Shown here: piece by piece, positions 21,627 through 34,900 of the stretch
Position numbering within the stretch: the stretch's first letter is position 1
Layout: each line of letters starts with the position of its first letter
Assembly: GCA_030386875.1 (NCBI GenBank)
Contig: CM059574.1
Location: 6,145,934 to 6,209,933 of the forward strand
Direction of reading: 5' to 3'
Source of the DNA: Morinoia aosen
Taxonomy: Eukaryota > Arthropoda > Malacostraca > Amphipoda > Talitridae
DNA length: 64,000 nt
Notes under the pieces: generated by a model
Databases searched by the model: none
Told to the model about the DNA's origin: nothing
What the model saw: the letters and a program-made list of their open reading frames with translations, nothing else
Translations under genes and position numbers: made by a program

Positions 21627-22878
21627 ACTTTTGAGGGAATATTATACTCTTAGTTTGATTATTTTTATATATGGGGTATTTATATCACATTTGAATACTC
21701 AGGACGCGAGTGGGTACCCATTTAGGTTAGAGGTACATTCTTTCTAACAATAGGCACTTTGTTTCGGAGCGAGCGCCACACCCGTCCTCACGCCACGGAG
21801 TCACTGAAGACACTGTTGACACTGAAGACACTGTGCAGGCCTTCCACGCTCGTCAACCTTTGTACCCTAGGCGGACATGTATTTTACCCTAGAATGCCCC
21901 TTGATTGCCCTAGAAAAATCAAATGACGTCTATATAATAATTACCGCACAGTCCTTTATCATACTATCAGCTTTGCCCTTAATTACGTCGCATCGGAAGC
22001 TTATTTAAAGTTTCTGGGGGTTCGCTAATTAATAAATGAATGGATCTGAACACCTTTGTTATGGAAATGTGTGTAAAATGACATCCTTCCATTAACATTA
22101 CAAAAGGTATTCGCAAATGTGGATCGAAAAACGACTCAGAGCACAGAGGTCGACAAAATTGAAGTCCGGATTTACATAACTAGTGTACACAATACATAAA
22201 TAATAATTGTTACAGAAACCAAACAAAAAATTTGGATGGAAAATACAGACCTATGTGATATTTTTTTCCCGCTCGTTGTATTGAGTCTTTTGACTGGTCT
22301 AAAAAAAATGAATGAACTCCACGGGCGTTGTTAAGTATAGCCTTTGACCAATCTGTTCAAAATAAAAGAAAACATAACTTAATACAAATAATTTTTTTCA
22401 CCAGAAAGCCCCCTCAGGGGAATACAACGATTGTCTCTATGGGAATTAGCGCTCCCAAGGGGACTATGTAAGGGCCTGAGCTAAAGGTTAGGTAGGCTTT
22501 CTTTTTGTTAAAATAGAGTAGGTTTTTGTTTTGTTACGGACCATCTTTTTTCGGTTCACTGTTGTCCTGTTTTTCAGCACCTACTACTTTCTTCTTCAAC
22601 TTTTTCTTGTTTTATGATCTTCTTTCTTAGCTTTCTGTTTCTGTGCCCTTTCTGCATAGATTCCGCGTTCCCTTAACTCCATACTAAATGGTGCCTTTTT
22701 CCTTCCTCTCTTTGGATAGCCTATTTTGCGGATAGGGAGGCTTAAAATAACTAATAATCTAATCTTATGTTCACCAGAAAGCTGTACTACTCACATAAAA
22801 AAAATTATTGGGAATGCTCAATACAAAACTACAATCTACAAAATAATAAAAACGCTATCACGCTCTTTGCATTTTGTA

Positions 22879-24500
22879 GTGCTGGACACAAGTATTTGCA
22901 AAACTTAATTTTTCGCGTATTTCAAGGACTTTGAGTTCTGGGTTGGGGTAAAGATTTCTTAAGGTTCAGCCAACATTCATTAAAGACTAGCAAAAAATAC
23001 TGGATAAAAGTACCAATATCATAAAATACTAACCGAATGAAAAATAACAGAACAAAAGGATTTAGCCGCAATTTATAATCCTTTGCATTTTCTTGTACAA
23101 TTTAAGTATCTTCATTTAAGTAATTCATTTAAGTATCTTCAATTTAAGCTCCTGGAAACATGAGAAAGTTTCTAGAAACTCTTAAAGACACATTTGAAGT
23201 CAAACAAGTATGATCAGCACGATCATTTACCTTCAAGATTTCCATGAAAGCGGACTTCGGTGACCATAATGCCGAGAGTCAAAAATGTTCCATAAGCAAT
23301 TCGAAAGCAAATATGTAGTTGGGCTTCGTAATGAAGGATTAACATACAGGCAAATCGCTTAACTCGGTAAACTTCCGTACTCAACCATTGGAGCTATTGT
23401 TCGGAAGTTTCAAGTGACGGGTGCAATCTCTAATTTGCCAAAAGCCGGAGCTCCTCGCAAGATCAAGGATCCCTGTCGAAGTTATATGCTTTGTAAAGTG
23501 ACTAATGAACCCATGACAACCCGGAAAGATCTGCAACAAGGACTTGAGTTTCATGAAGTTGGCGTCAGTCTAAAAGCTATCAGTAAAAAATTGCACCGTA
23601 GTGGTCTACGGACCTTCACTCTTCGTTGGACTCCTATTCTGAATGCTAATCATGTGGAGAACTGTTTGAAGTTGACCAAAGACCACCTTGACAAAGGTTA
23701 TGAGCTTTGGGAACAGGTTGTGTGGTCCGACGAAAGTAAAATTGAGCTCTTCCACTGAAATGATTCTCGTCATGTATGGAGGAGACCGGGGACTGCCTAT
23801 GATCCTGAGGATATCCTCCCTACTGTCAAACATGGAGGAGACAATATCATGGTTTGGGGCTGTTTCACTTCTCAGGGTGTAGAGAAACTCGACGTCATTG
23901 ATGTCAAAATGGATAGCTCCATGAACCGGCAGATAGGCTGATTCCAAGAGCAAGAAAATTCTTCGCTTGGCTCAAATGGATCTTCCAGCAAGACAATGAC
24001 CCAAAGCTATATTGCCAAATTAACAGAAGAATGGTTTGTTACTAAGAAAATAAGTGCTATCCCTTGGCCCGTCTAGTCTCCTGACTTTAATTCCGTAGAA
24101 AATTTGTGGAAATTACTGAAATCTGCAGTGCATAAAAAAAATCCACTTTTTTTACAGAATTAAGGACAATCTGCGTTGAAGAATAAAACAAGGTTCCACC
24201 AAAAGAGTGTCATCAGCAAGTTTCAAACTACATCAACCGTCTGCATGCTGTAATTGCAAAATAAAGGCCAGGCTACTAAATATTAGATTTTATTTTTATT
24301 TTAGCGAAATAACGTTATACCCAATATTTTTTTGTTCGGTTGATGTAAAAAGTTGACCATTCAATTTTTTCTGTTCGGTTATAAAATTCTGTTAAATAAA
24401 TGTTCTCTGAACTTTTCGTTATCTTTACCCTAACCTAGAACTCGAATACTTTGAAATACACGAAAAATTAAGTTGTGCAAATACTTGTGTCTAGGCACTG
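22879..24500 (+). mobile_element. Tc1-like transposon nested in the hAT element
   Basis: About 1.62 kb, the usual Tc1 length. Inverted terminal repeats of about 80 bp: the left reads GTGCTGGACACAAGTATTTG and the right, inverted, CAGTGCCTAGACACAAGTAT; both continue AACTTAATTTTTCG. TA dinucleotides flank it (22877-22878 and 24501-24502). The left tip appears to have lost CA. It contains a broken DD34E transposase on the plus strand. Confidence 0.88.
23269..24286 (+). pseudogene. Tc1 transposase pseudogene (DD34E)
   Basis: Recognisable from the N-terminal MPRVKNVP through the HTH region (LTYRQIA, STIGAIVRKFQVTG) and linker (PRKIKDP) to the catalytic core: first D in VVWSDESKIELF, the MVWGCF stretch, QQDNDPKH for the second D and SPDFNSVENLWK for the glutamate, with the DD34E spacing. 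It ends ATKY. Stops interrupt it early (after NVP and in the HTH), after ELFH, after NRQIG and elsewhere, with several frameshifts. The longest intact piece is 114 codons (23414-23758). Cut-and-paste activity is lost. Confidence 0.9.
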
Positions 24501-24889
24501 TATATTTCTATGGTATTGGCATTGCCGAAGATTCTGCACACGTGGCGTTACTTTTTACTTCATTAATAGCCTTAATTAGATTATTATTATTTGGAAAACT
24601 AGATGCAGTGAAGCGAGTTCTTTAGGGTAATATACTGCATGCATTAAACCACGTACGATTTCGTTCTTTAAACTCTCTTCTTTTGGTGAATTTTTTGTCA
24701 AATTCAATTAGCTAAAGAAACGTTCAACGAAAGAATTTGAAAATGGGTGGGACAAAATGTTGAAATTTCAATTTTAAGATTTGGAAAACATGGTAGCCCA
24801 CTGGTATTTTTACCAGTGGGCTACCTTATGTTATTTTAATCATTTTATTATTATTATTGTTTTATTATTACAGTATTATTTTTAAACAT

Positions 24890-25620
24890 TGTTGCCCAGC
24901 AATTGACGGCTGGCATGACTAGTGTTAATTGTTCATCCAATAAATGTTCTCGCCTCTCTTCCCCAAGACATTTCTTTTCGACGAACTTTTTCACTTGAGG
25001 AATTTCGTCTAATACATTATTACGACAAAGATTTTGGGTCAGTGTTGAAGCTTATGCGGATTTAGACAGCGTACGAGATCATGTACAGGATCCTCGACGG
25101 GAAACTTTTTCTCGATTTGTAAAAACTGCTTCAACCGAGAAGCATCTACAGTTAGTAAAAAATCTTTCGGCTTATGAAGTAATGCTAATTATCTCTGACA
25201 TCGTTTCAGTTCATGTCATCTCAGTGTATATATCACCTACTGACTCAAAACACTAGTGAATGTTGGATGGGTGCAGATCAGCCAAGAAATATTCGCGTTC
25301 TTTACATAAGAAACACGCACAAAATGTGAACAAAAGCTCCTAATTAGGTTATAGTTTTCAGATCTTAGAGTGAAGATACTCGGAGAGTCAGATTGAAACA
25401 AGGTATTCAATGCGTTTAATTTCCCCTAATTGTAATCGATGAACTCCAAATCATTGAGGGTTAGTTTGTTGTTTAAAGCATTGGCTATCATATCATTTAC
25501 CTGAGTTGGCTCGCTAAACGACGACTCAAAGTAAAGTGAGAGTGCATCCCACTGTTCCAGTAATCGTCCTACACAAGTGTGCAATGAAGCTTCATGGCGC
25601 TCACTGCGAAAAGAACCGCA
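24890..25620 (-). pseudogene. hAT transposase remnant
   Basis: The clearest part (25443-25612) is an open run reading RHEASLHTCVGR, LLEQWDALSLYF and ALNNKLTLNDLEF. This is like the segment of hAT/ZMYM6-like transposases that follows the TRWLS motif (..LLEQWDALKLYF..). After a TAG, further pieces on the same strand read LFQSDSPSIFTLRSE and KKFPVEDPVHDLVRCLNPHK, matching the order of that family. Stops and frame changes separate the pieces. The C-terminal hATC dimerisation domain is not clearly readable. Confidence 0.65.
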
Positions 25621-25914
25621 ACTTGTTTAGTACCGGTATGGAACGCGTTAACTTGTGCAATATTTAAGACTCAAATGTTGATACGCACCACCTTTGAATC
25701 AATGTCTTTAGCGGAATTAATTCTTATTTCGGTTACTCAACTGTAGTTATTGACAATCCTCAATATTTTTTCATTATTTCATAAACTAGATTTGAAATAT
25801 AGATTTTACCCTAGATTTTACATTTTTTCTCTTTACCCTAGACTCTACCCTAGGAGGGGCCTGATTACCCTAGACTAGGGTAATTACCCTAGGAGTGGAA
25901 GCACTGACACTGTG

Positions 25915-28900
25915 TTAACGCGGATGCAAGCGTCTAAATTCAATACTCGTTCAAATCCAAATGGGAACCTGCACCTTGTATTTAACATAACATTCGTACC
26001 TGTATCTGGGTGCTTAGATGACGTTTCCCCACGAGTGCGAAAACGACATATGATTTGTCTTAGTGCAACAGCCTCTGAAACCTCAAAATAGGATATTGTT
26101 TATACCTGTATCCTGTTTTGTTGAATTTCTATACCGGTGGTTCGCTTTATACAAGCGCGTTTTGTGCGAATTTTTCATTTGAGCTTTGTGTTTTGATCGG
26201 GAAGAGTACGATTGGCTCAGAAATCATAAGTATGTGAGATGATTTCTGACTTATTCGTTGGTGGTTGCAAGCATGAGTATTCGCGGAGGTGCTTTGCCTA
26301 TTGAATTACTGCAGGAACGATTAATGTGAGATATAATTTATTATTTGCTTTCTTTTGAGAACGTGGTAGCTGAGTTCTTGGGCAATGGTGATAGTTAACT
26401 ATGAAATAGGAGATGGTCTTAGAAAATTACAATCAACATTCGATTTTTGTTAGGTGGTATTCAAATTTACAATTTCTTGCCTTAGCCCAAGCTTTCTGGA
26501 CGAATACATGCTCTATGTGTCCGTTGTCTGGTGATGGTTGCAGTTCTGTCGTGTTCGCCTCCACTGAATGGATACTGAGCTTCAGGCTTGAATAAATTTA
26601 TCAAAAATAAAGGACAACGTGATTGCATCCGGTTTGTACTGATGAACAGAATAGGCTATTATTTAGGTAAATGTCGATAAAGCGTTTCTTCATTTATTAC
26701 TTGTGCTTAGTGATTTTTTCTACAAAATATGCACATAACGTCTGCGCAAATATACCTGATACTATGAAACTATAATTTTAATTTTGAATCGTAAATAAAA
26801 GGAACATTTTTTTATTTATGATACATCTAATATACAGTATCTGCGTCTCGAGACTATTGTACTTTCTTCTCTCAATTGAAAAACAATTACATAGATCCAG
26901 ACGAGAGTTTCATCCTCTCGATCCACGCGTCTTGGGAGGTAAAGAAAAAGTATTTTATTATCTGAGCGAACTTGGAATGTGATTCCTTTTGCTAAGAGAA
27001 GTTCCGCGCGAAATGGAGTCTCTGGTGCTGGCAGCGCAACCAGGGGGAAATAATTGAACTTCTGAAGATCATATGAGGGAGCAATGAGAGTCATTTCTGC
27101 TGCTGAAGAGCCCTCTCATATGATTCCAGTATGAGGGAATATTTTAGATTCAATTTTGCTAATTTTCTCTACACATCTTCCAAGGAAAATCACTTCCGCG
27201 CTAACAAGATCAAAATGCCAGTGATGCGCTTGGAGTTCAAATATTTCCTGCCTATTTTTAAAAGCGGCTTTGTCAATAGGATCCTATCTAAGAGGCCTAT
27301 CAACGTCGCCAAGAATCACGCAGCCTATCTAGTTTGCCGAATTTTCATTCGCTTTGCTTCAAAGTCCGAAAAATGGTGTCACGTGTCAAGGCAGTTAGAC
27401 TTGCAGACGAGCTATCGAGCACTTCTTCAGTTTGGGAGTTAGATTTTCACACAGATTAACATCATTGCGGTAGTACAGCCAGCCGTGAACGTTTTCGTTC
27501 TGAATTGGCTAAGTTCTGGGTTGTGTTCCCTCAAAAATCTCCATGCTGAATTTTTTCAAATGAAATTCGAGGATTTCGACCAGAAAAAAGCATCTAATAA
27601 CTAACACTAGCCAATAGAAGATTTTTCGTTACAAGCTGGACCGCTACCCTGACGTGAACTTTAAAAAAATCCTGTTTTGGGTGATCATGCAAAGGTAGTG
27701 CGGTCTGGATTCGGTAAGCCTTCTTTGCAAATACTGCTCTTGATTTACAATATTTCGTACAGGGAATCTGTGATTCAGTAAAGAGTAAAATTGTCAGCGA
27801 CCAAATTAAAATTATATTACTGTGCACGTTTCGAGTTCCAGTAGAAAAGCCGACAAACTTAATTCTTAAGCGATTCGTGAACCATTATGAATTCGGTTTT
27901 CATGATTCCAAATATACAATGACCGAAATATTGCATGAGGGAAAATCTATTAAATTTGTAGACGTTTCAAATGACGGAGAAATACATTTGTGGAAACGAA
28001 AAATTTCTGCTCTGGCAAGGCATGTTAATCATTCTTTTTCAGAACGCATGACCCCTCTCTCATTTTTCAGCTGTAAATTTCATGTTTGAAATCAGGTCTC
28101 ACAAATAGGACAATGGAAAAATTCTTTCCCAGGTCCCGATGCCTCACCAAAAAAAATAAGTCACAAACGTCCAGATCGGATTTTCAAAATATTGTTAAGT
28201 AGAAAATTACTGCAGGTCTTGTTTGGAGCCTTCTCATTCTTTCCCATTTCACTGCATTACGCTCATCTTCAATTCGAACCCCTGGTCAGTGAGTCCTAAA
28301 ACTCAGATGATTTAATTTCTTTCCCTCTGCATTTCTTTTCAGTTTTGATGACCGTGCATTTTTGAAGTATTTTAACAGAGGAGTCTCCTTGGCCGTCACT
28401 GATGTAGACGACCTTCTCTCACTTTCACTTTCATGAGCTATGCCGTGTGCCTCAAAATTGAGTTCATTTAGCCGCCGGTTAGCCCTCTTTTATCGCTCGG
28501 GAGGGCCGAGAGCTCGCTCAAATGGCACTTCAGAAGGACAACCCTCTGACGGCGCTCTGTTCCTCCTCGTCTCTCAGCATCGATGTCACCAAAAAAATGC
28601 TAGTCAGGGAGGGCATCGTAAAATGTGAGAATTTTGTGTTCAGTACAAACAAGGGACGTTGGATAAAACAAATTGCGATTGTGCCTTATAAAGTGAAGTA
28701 AGCACGCCAACAAAATGTGCAGGGAAATTGGATACGGAACGTGAGAAAATAATTCGTGAAATAATTATCGTCTCTCATTTTCTTTTGATGAGCAATAACT
28801 GATGTTAATTTGCTTTCATAGTGCCAGACGACAAAATCTAGTCAGAGTACGTTTATTATCAAATGCTCGACGACTAAAGAGAAATGATCATTTTCAAATA

Positions 28901-31900
28901 ATGATATTGTGAATAGTGAAAGGACTCAGATCTGCCATTAAAATGTGAACAACATACAATAAATTTGATAAAGAAAAATTTAATACCACAATTTGTGCAT
29001 CCATGAATGAGAGTGGATCGCCTCAATTGAACGAGAGTGGATCGCCTTGCATATCTTATGAGTAATGAAATCTAGCATTGCCTCACCAAAATTGACGAAA
29101 TGCCCCTTTTAAGCTTAAACTGTTTTTTTCTTTTCCCAGTAGGTTCCCGTACCTGCAAAGCCAATAATTAATTTTTCCTGTCAAGTTCCAAAGAGTGCAC
29201 ATTCTTGTTCCTATCTGTATTATATGACTTGCACACTGAGTAACTCAACCTGCCAGCTAATTGATAAATTTGTGTTTCGAACACCCTACATAAATTTTAT
29301 ATATGTACATATAGAGCTTTCTCAGGTATCAAACTTCTAAGTTAATATGTTTATGGTAACTCCCTCTGATAAATTTCATTTCATGGAAATCTTACTTTCC
29401 AAGTTGTCTCTGAAGTTATCCAAGCTGATATCGATTTTCAAGCTCCCATTTTACTGAAAATCTTCGCGTTTTTGAAACAAGCAGCTGTTCTTTTAGCAAA
29501 TGCTTCACATTCTAATCAACTTTCACCTTTAGCGAGGAGAACGGAACCAAGAATAAACAAAACCATCCCTACAATATTCCATGAACAGCGTCCAGAACTG
29601 CAGGGCGGGAAAGGGTCCATTTGCGCGGCCTAGACAGCGTCTCACACATGACGTGCAGACTGATGGTTTGCATGTAATAGAATCTTGGCTGATGGCTTCA
29701 TATCACTGAAACTGATCGCCCACCAGTCCTAGCTTCCAATTATTGCCTCACACCAGGTCTAGGCGTGCGTTGTAATTGTCCCTAAACATGTTTGTCGGGC
29801 CAAATGAACGGCGCAGCCGTGCAGGCGCGTTACTTCCGTGATGGCAATGATCGGAATTCATGCACTGAAACAAATTGCTTGGATTTACCATTTAATTTCT
29901 TACAGGGAAAAGTAAAATGACCTTCAAGACTTGGGTTCAAACCTCAGGCATTCCTTTGCGTATTTTTTATGTTTCACTCGGAAGAAACTTTTATGCGATG
30001 TTTGTTAAATTTTATTGTTCTTATTTCATCTCAAAGTTCTCGCTGTTTCTTTGTACCCTAAACTGCGCCGCATGCCAGATGTAGTACAAGTGAGATTGCA
30101 CAAACAAAATCAAAATACTAAATTAGTCCGTTTGTGTAGTGTGCATCGTGTGCCATCATTAGCTCTGTAATAAATATGTTAGTTTGACTTTTACACAATA
30201 ATTGCGAGGCAGACTGCTGTTGTACGCTACATGTTAATGTACGGTCGAGATGAAAATTTTCCGCTACCCATTATGGGAAGGTTATGCAATTTGGCCAAAT
30301 GTAGTCGACCAAAAACTTCATAATTCATTTCAAAAAGAGACTTCAAAATTCATTTTTTTCTGGGTTTTCATTATTTTTGTTAACTCCAAAACAGAAAGAA
30401 AAACTTTCTATCTCAGAAAAAATCATGTTAACATCAGAAAATATCTGTAAGCCTCTGCAGAAACCGTCTTCAACTCATGTCAGAACACATGGGAGCATCT
30501 TTGGAAAAAAGGATATAAAATGTGTCAACCAAGCATCCAAGATTTAGGCACTTCAAACTGTGTTAATTTGCATCAATAACTTCAAAATAACAACTTTTCT
30601 AAAACTGAGGAACTTGTAGCTGTTAGCAATAATAAGAAAAGACACAATTTTGGAAAGCACAGCGCGGTGGATGTGCCGCTGAGTTGAAGCGAGCTCCTTG
30701 TCTGTTACTGGTGATTGCGAAGCGAAACTCAAAGAGGCCGCGCAGAAAATTTCGTTTAGTCTACACGCCTCAGTTCAGTTGATCCGAAAGTTGCTCAGTT
30801 GTTTGAATTCGGGGCTGAGGAGGCTGGCATGACTTCAAAGGTGGAGGCGAGGCCTCTTCTAATAATGCACAGCCACGTCCCCAGCATAAGCCGGGCTGCA
30901 AACTTCAGCAAGCCTCATCGTTTGTCAGCTCTGCGCTCAGGATGCAGAGGAGGTCCAACCTCTTCGGTGACGTGACCCGGCGGCCCCCTCGCTAACGCTC
31001 TTCAGTTCGCTGGCGTCATATTCCAGAACGCCGGGGGGCGTATTTGTACCCTGGTTTTGAATTGATGTCAAGTTTACTGCAGAAATTCCGCACTTTAGGA
31101 AAAGTTTTAATTTTTAAAGTCACGTCTGAAGAGCAGAGACAAGTTTACTGACACTGTGCAGAGCATACCAAACAACTTCAAAAAGGCTGGCTTCTGGAAA
31201 CAGTGTGAACTTTTTAGGTTAAGTTTACTGTTGTATCTAAAATTGGTCTCCACAGGAGGGAGACGGTGTGATCTGCACAGGTGCATCACGCTGAAAATAT
31301 TTCATTTGATGGCTTCAAACATTCTTTTCGGTTATGGGTAATCGATAATATTTTTAGCAGAGCACCTACTTCACGAAATTTTTTTATCGCTAAACAAGTT
31401 CATTGCCACGTTGGAGCAGCACTCATGCCATTAAAATGACATGCAAAAATTATCGCTACACCTTTTCATGCAAAAATATGAATAAATTGTAAGAACTTGT
31501 CGAACAGAAATAAGAGTTGTTCAAAAATGGAAGATGCAAATAAATGGAGAATGGTAAATGGTATATGTTCCTTTAGAACATATTTTACCTCATATGACTG
31601 AAAAATCCTTGAGTGATTCTCAAATAGCAAACCGTTGGCCTAAGAAATTCAGGGACATGTCATCGACGATGCACCGCTCAGAATTATGCCAAACTTTCCT
31701 GATACCAATTCGAAACAAGTCAATTTCCTACTGTTTTGGAGACTGCTTCAACTCTCGCCTTGTGAGCTGTGTTATGAAAATAACTATGAAGAATTTGCAG
31801 TACTGGGGAAACATTATCTCCCCATGTAAATAACACACACAGTTTGTTGCGTGCTTAGTTGGGTTGTCCGTCCTCACTCCCATTCTGTCTGTAGCTGAAT

Positions 31901-34900
31901 ACCTGAAAACTGTGTCATGATTGCCAATTTCTGCTCCGAATTGTAGTTTGTAGACTTTTACTGAAATTTATTCTAAATAAACTTCAAAATTCGGGAATAA
32001 GAATAAATGATAAACTACATTTAGGCAGTTATTCAAAACCATTTATAGGGAGAACTATGCTCTTTGAACTAACTTTATAATAGTTCCCTCAATTTTGACG
32101 TTGAGTGTAAGGTAGTTTAAAAATGATCAACACTGATGAATTATAGCCCAAACTTAAATAAACGTTCTTGCCACCATTACCTGTTTTTCGGTTTCTCATG
32201 AAACTTTATTTAAGTTTTGACAATTTTCAACATATGTTAAATTAAAGATGAACGGGAGTTGAAGGGTTCTTAAATAACAATGCACATAATTTATAATTGA
32301 GGATCTAAATATATTAAGAAAAAAGACAAAATAATAGGCAAACATAAAGTAGGTTAGTAGAAATTTTTCTGAAAAAGCATAGGGAAAGCTCACTGCGTTT
32401 TGCACAACACAAATGTTTTAAAATCATGAACGCTTATAGAATTCTTCGGTATTTGACACCTCCACGATAGAGACTGCTTTAAATTGTCGAAAAAAACGGG
32501 GAATTTATTGTTTATTAGCAGGAGTGTTTCGCTAAGCGAATATTGAGATCTGGCCTAGTAGAGCGTCAGCATTCAGGTGCACATTGTGAAGTAACTTTAT
32601 TTATGAATGATGAAAATAATTTGCTTTTAAAGATTTTATCTCTTTGACTGAGATGAGTGCTTTGTATGCATGTATTACTCGAGACTCCTTCGGGCAAGAA
32701 AACTTAAAAGGCGTGAATAACAAGGAGCAAATTTCTTTTTAATCTTTAACGGATGTTGGTTAAAAGACAGGATAATAAATCAGTAGTACTTATGTTTTTA
32801 ACGGTAGGGTAAATAAGTTTGCTGAAAATTTCGTCACTTAAAGAAATTTAACGATAATGTTAAAGAGTTTAGCAAAAAACGATTCTACCCAAAAAGAGGC
32901 TTAAAATTAAATTTCTTACCGATGCCAAGAAAGCTCTGACATTACAAGCTCACGCCGAATGTCTGTACACTTTTTATTCCTTACCTAAAGAAAAAAAAAT
33001 TCGAAAAATTGATGTAAAATTCAGTGAACGCTTGTATACGAAAGAGTAAGCTCGAGAAGCTGCCATTTTTCCCGCATAATTTCAGTGTTTAACAAGAAAG
33101 TTCATTGTTACGTCCATTTACATAGCATGGAAAGCTTAATATTGAGGTTTTTAGATTAAAACGGCCTCAAAATAAATTATCATGATGGTGGCTAACATTG
33201 GAATAGTTTCATAATTCCTCGGGAAAATCCTGCTCTTTAAATATCTAGAAAACACAAATTAAACTTTTATTGTAAGAAGATGGCAGAATATCAATCGTAC
33301 ATATGACTTAAAACTCAACATTTAAATCATAATGCAGAGCGATTTTAAGATGTGAAGATTCGTGACATGCGGTGTGAACTAAATTTTTCTCCTACTGTCG
33401 AAAAGTGCACAAAACAACTCAATATTTCCACATGCTGGTCCCTGTAAGAGGCCCAATTCCTGATCAACTGGCTGCAGGTAAAATTCATGTTCGAAAAGAA
33501 ATAAATCAGGGACGAAGAGTTGAAAAAGAGTTTCAAAAAATGGTCTAGTTAAAAAAAGAACTTTGATGAGAGCTACTGTATGAATGAATGATATGGACAA
33601 ATTGCAGGAGCTTCATGTATGTGTGTATAAAATGATTTTTACATGAGCAGAGACTATGAAGAGTTCGTCAGCGTTGTTAAAGGGACGTAACTTCGTGAAC
33701 GAAAAATTTAGTTTTTTGTGCGGGAGGCGAACTATTATTGAATGAGGCTATAATTTGAAGTAGGTAGAAGTTTATGAAGGGAAAAGTTAAAGAACTTTTT
33801 TCCTCTAATGTGACATTTTAATGCCTACAATTAATTATAATTTGATCTTTTATTTCAGGCATAATGATGTGTTTTTTGAACTGATGATGGAGTGGAACTC
33901 CGAAGCGTTTTCTTAGTAAAGATGAATAATTTACTCGAAACTTTCTTCAGTATTAAATTTCTGAGAAGCTAAAGGTTATGTTAGCGGCATAGATGGACGG
34001 AAAGAAGTAACGACGTAAAAATCAGATGCTATGCAATCCGTATAAAATATTCGGACGAGATTTGGAAATGAATGTTGTTTATAATAAATCATCAGAAAGT
34101 ACACTTGAACTCTTGAGTTCATGTTAAAAGTTATTCATTGTTGTCTCGAATATAAGTTTAAAACTTAGAACGGGTTTGATGATGCCTTTGAACTTAGTAT
34201 TGTCCGAAATAATTTCAAGCATGCTACGTGAGTGTCCGTCACGATTCACAGCAAAATTACAACACCCTTGCCTTTATTGGGTCAAGCTGCATTAAGGTTC
34301 TTCTTTCATGAAAAATTGATGAGGAGTTTTTGAACTTTCCCCTACAGTAACGCACATCTAAGCGCGCGCGCTAAACAAGCTCACTTACATGGAATCGGTT
34401 GAGCGTTACGTATGTCGCAGTTTTCACAACGAATGATTTCTACCTTCATTCTTTTACAAATGCTTTTCACGTGCTAATCTAGTGTGGCGATCTGACTGAA
34501 AACAATTGCCCTTTTCACTGAGAATGAACAAAAAGTTCACAGAGAATTTCAAATTGTTTTGAAATGCAACTGCTTTCATTACGCAAACGCAGCAGTGTCC
34601 TCACGAAGAGCTTCATATTCCTATGCGCGATGGCAGGTACCAGAGACTGACGCAGGATAAACAATCCCTGAGCACAGCGTCACGCGGGAGGGTTCAGGTC
34701 TTTAGGTGTGCAGAGGGGTTGTCTTCACAGCGTACAGAATTTTTCCAGCAATTTTTCTTTTTTATAATCTAGGAATAAACATGTTGAGCTATAAGCTTGC
34801 ATGAGAATACGGCAAAAGTTTGATTCCTAACGAGTTTATTATTTTGCATAGTTGCAGAGTTTCTAATTCGAAAATTGATCATCATACATTTTTAACTCTT

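Larger units (their letters stand above)
16236..21750 (-). mobile_element. non-LTR retrotransposon (LINE, Jockey/CR1 group) with two ORFs
   Basis: Minus-strand element with ORF1 (20850-21626), a long spacer, and ORF2 (16637-19639). The 3' side ends at about 16236-16262 in two copies of TTTAAACAA-type sequence, a short-repeat tail as in CR1/L2-type LINEs rather than a poly(A). The 5' limit near 21750 is approximate. Both ORFs are open along their length. The 1.2-kb gap between them, filled with tandem repeats, is far larger than usual. It leaves open that ORF1 and ORF2 come from two insertions, although strand and order are right for one. Confidence 0.8.
21836..25906 (-). mobile_element. hAT DNA transposon, decayed, 4.07 kb
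   Basis: The left end starts CAGGCCTTCCAC and the right end, read inward, starts CAGTGCTTCCAC. Both continue into CCTAGGGT-type words. ACACTGTG is duplicated exactly at 21828-21835 and 25907-25914, the 8-bp target duplication of hAT elements. The minus strand at 24890-25620 holds remnants of a hAT transposase. A Tc1-like element (22879-24500) is nested inside, so the original hAT was about 2.4 kb. The coding remnant has many stops, so the element is dead. Confidence 0.85.

Noticed and set aside
22300..22720. AT-rich left side of the hAT element as possible separate insertion
   Set aside because: No ends or target duplication seen. It is most simply hAT non-coding sequence left of the nested Tc1.
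29931..29948. GGGTTCAAACCTC, resembling a tRNA B box
   Set aside because: No A box, anticodon arm or acceptor pairing could be placed around it.
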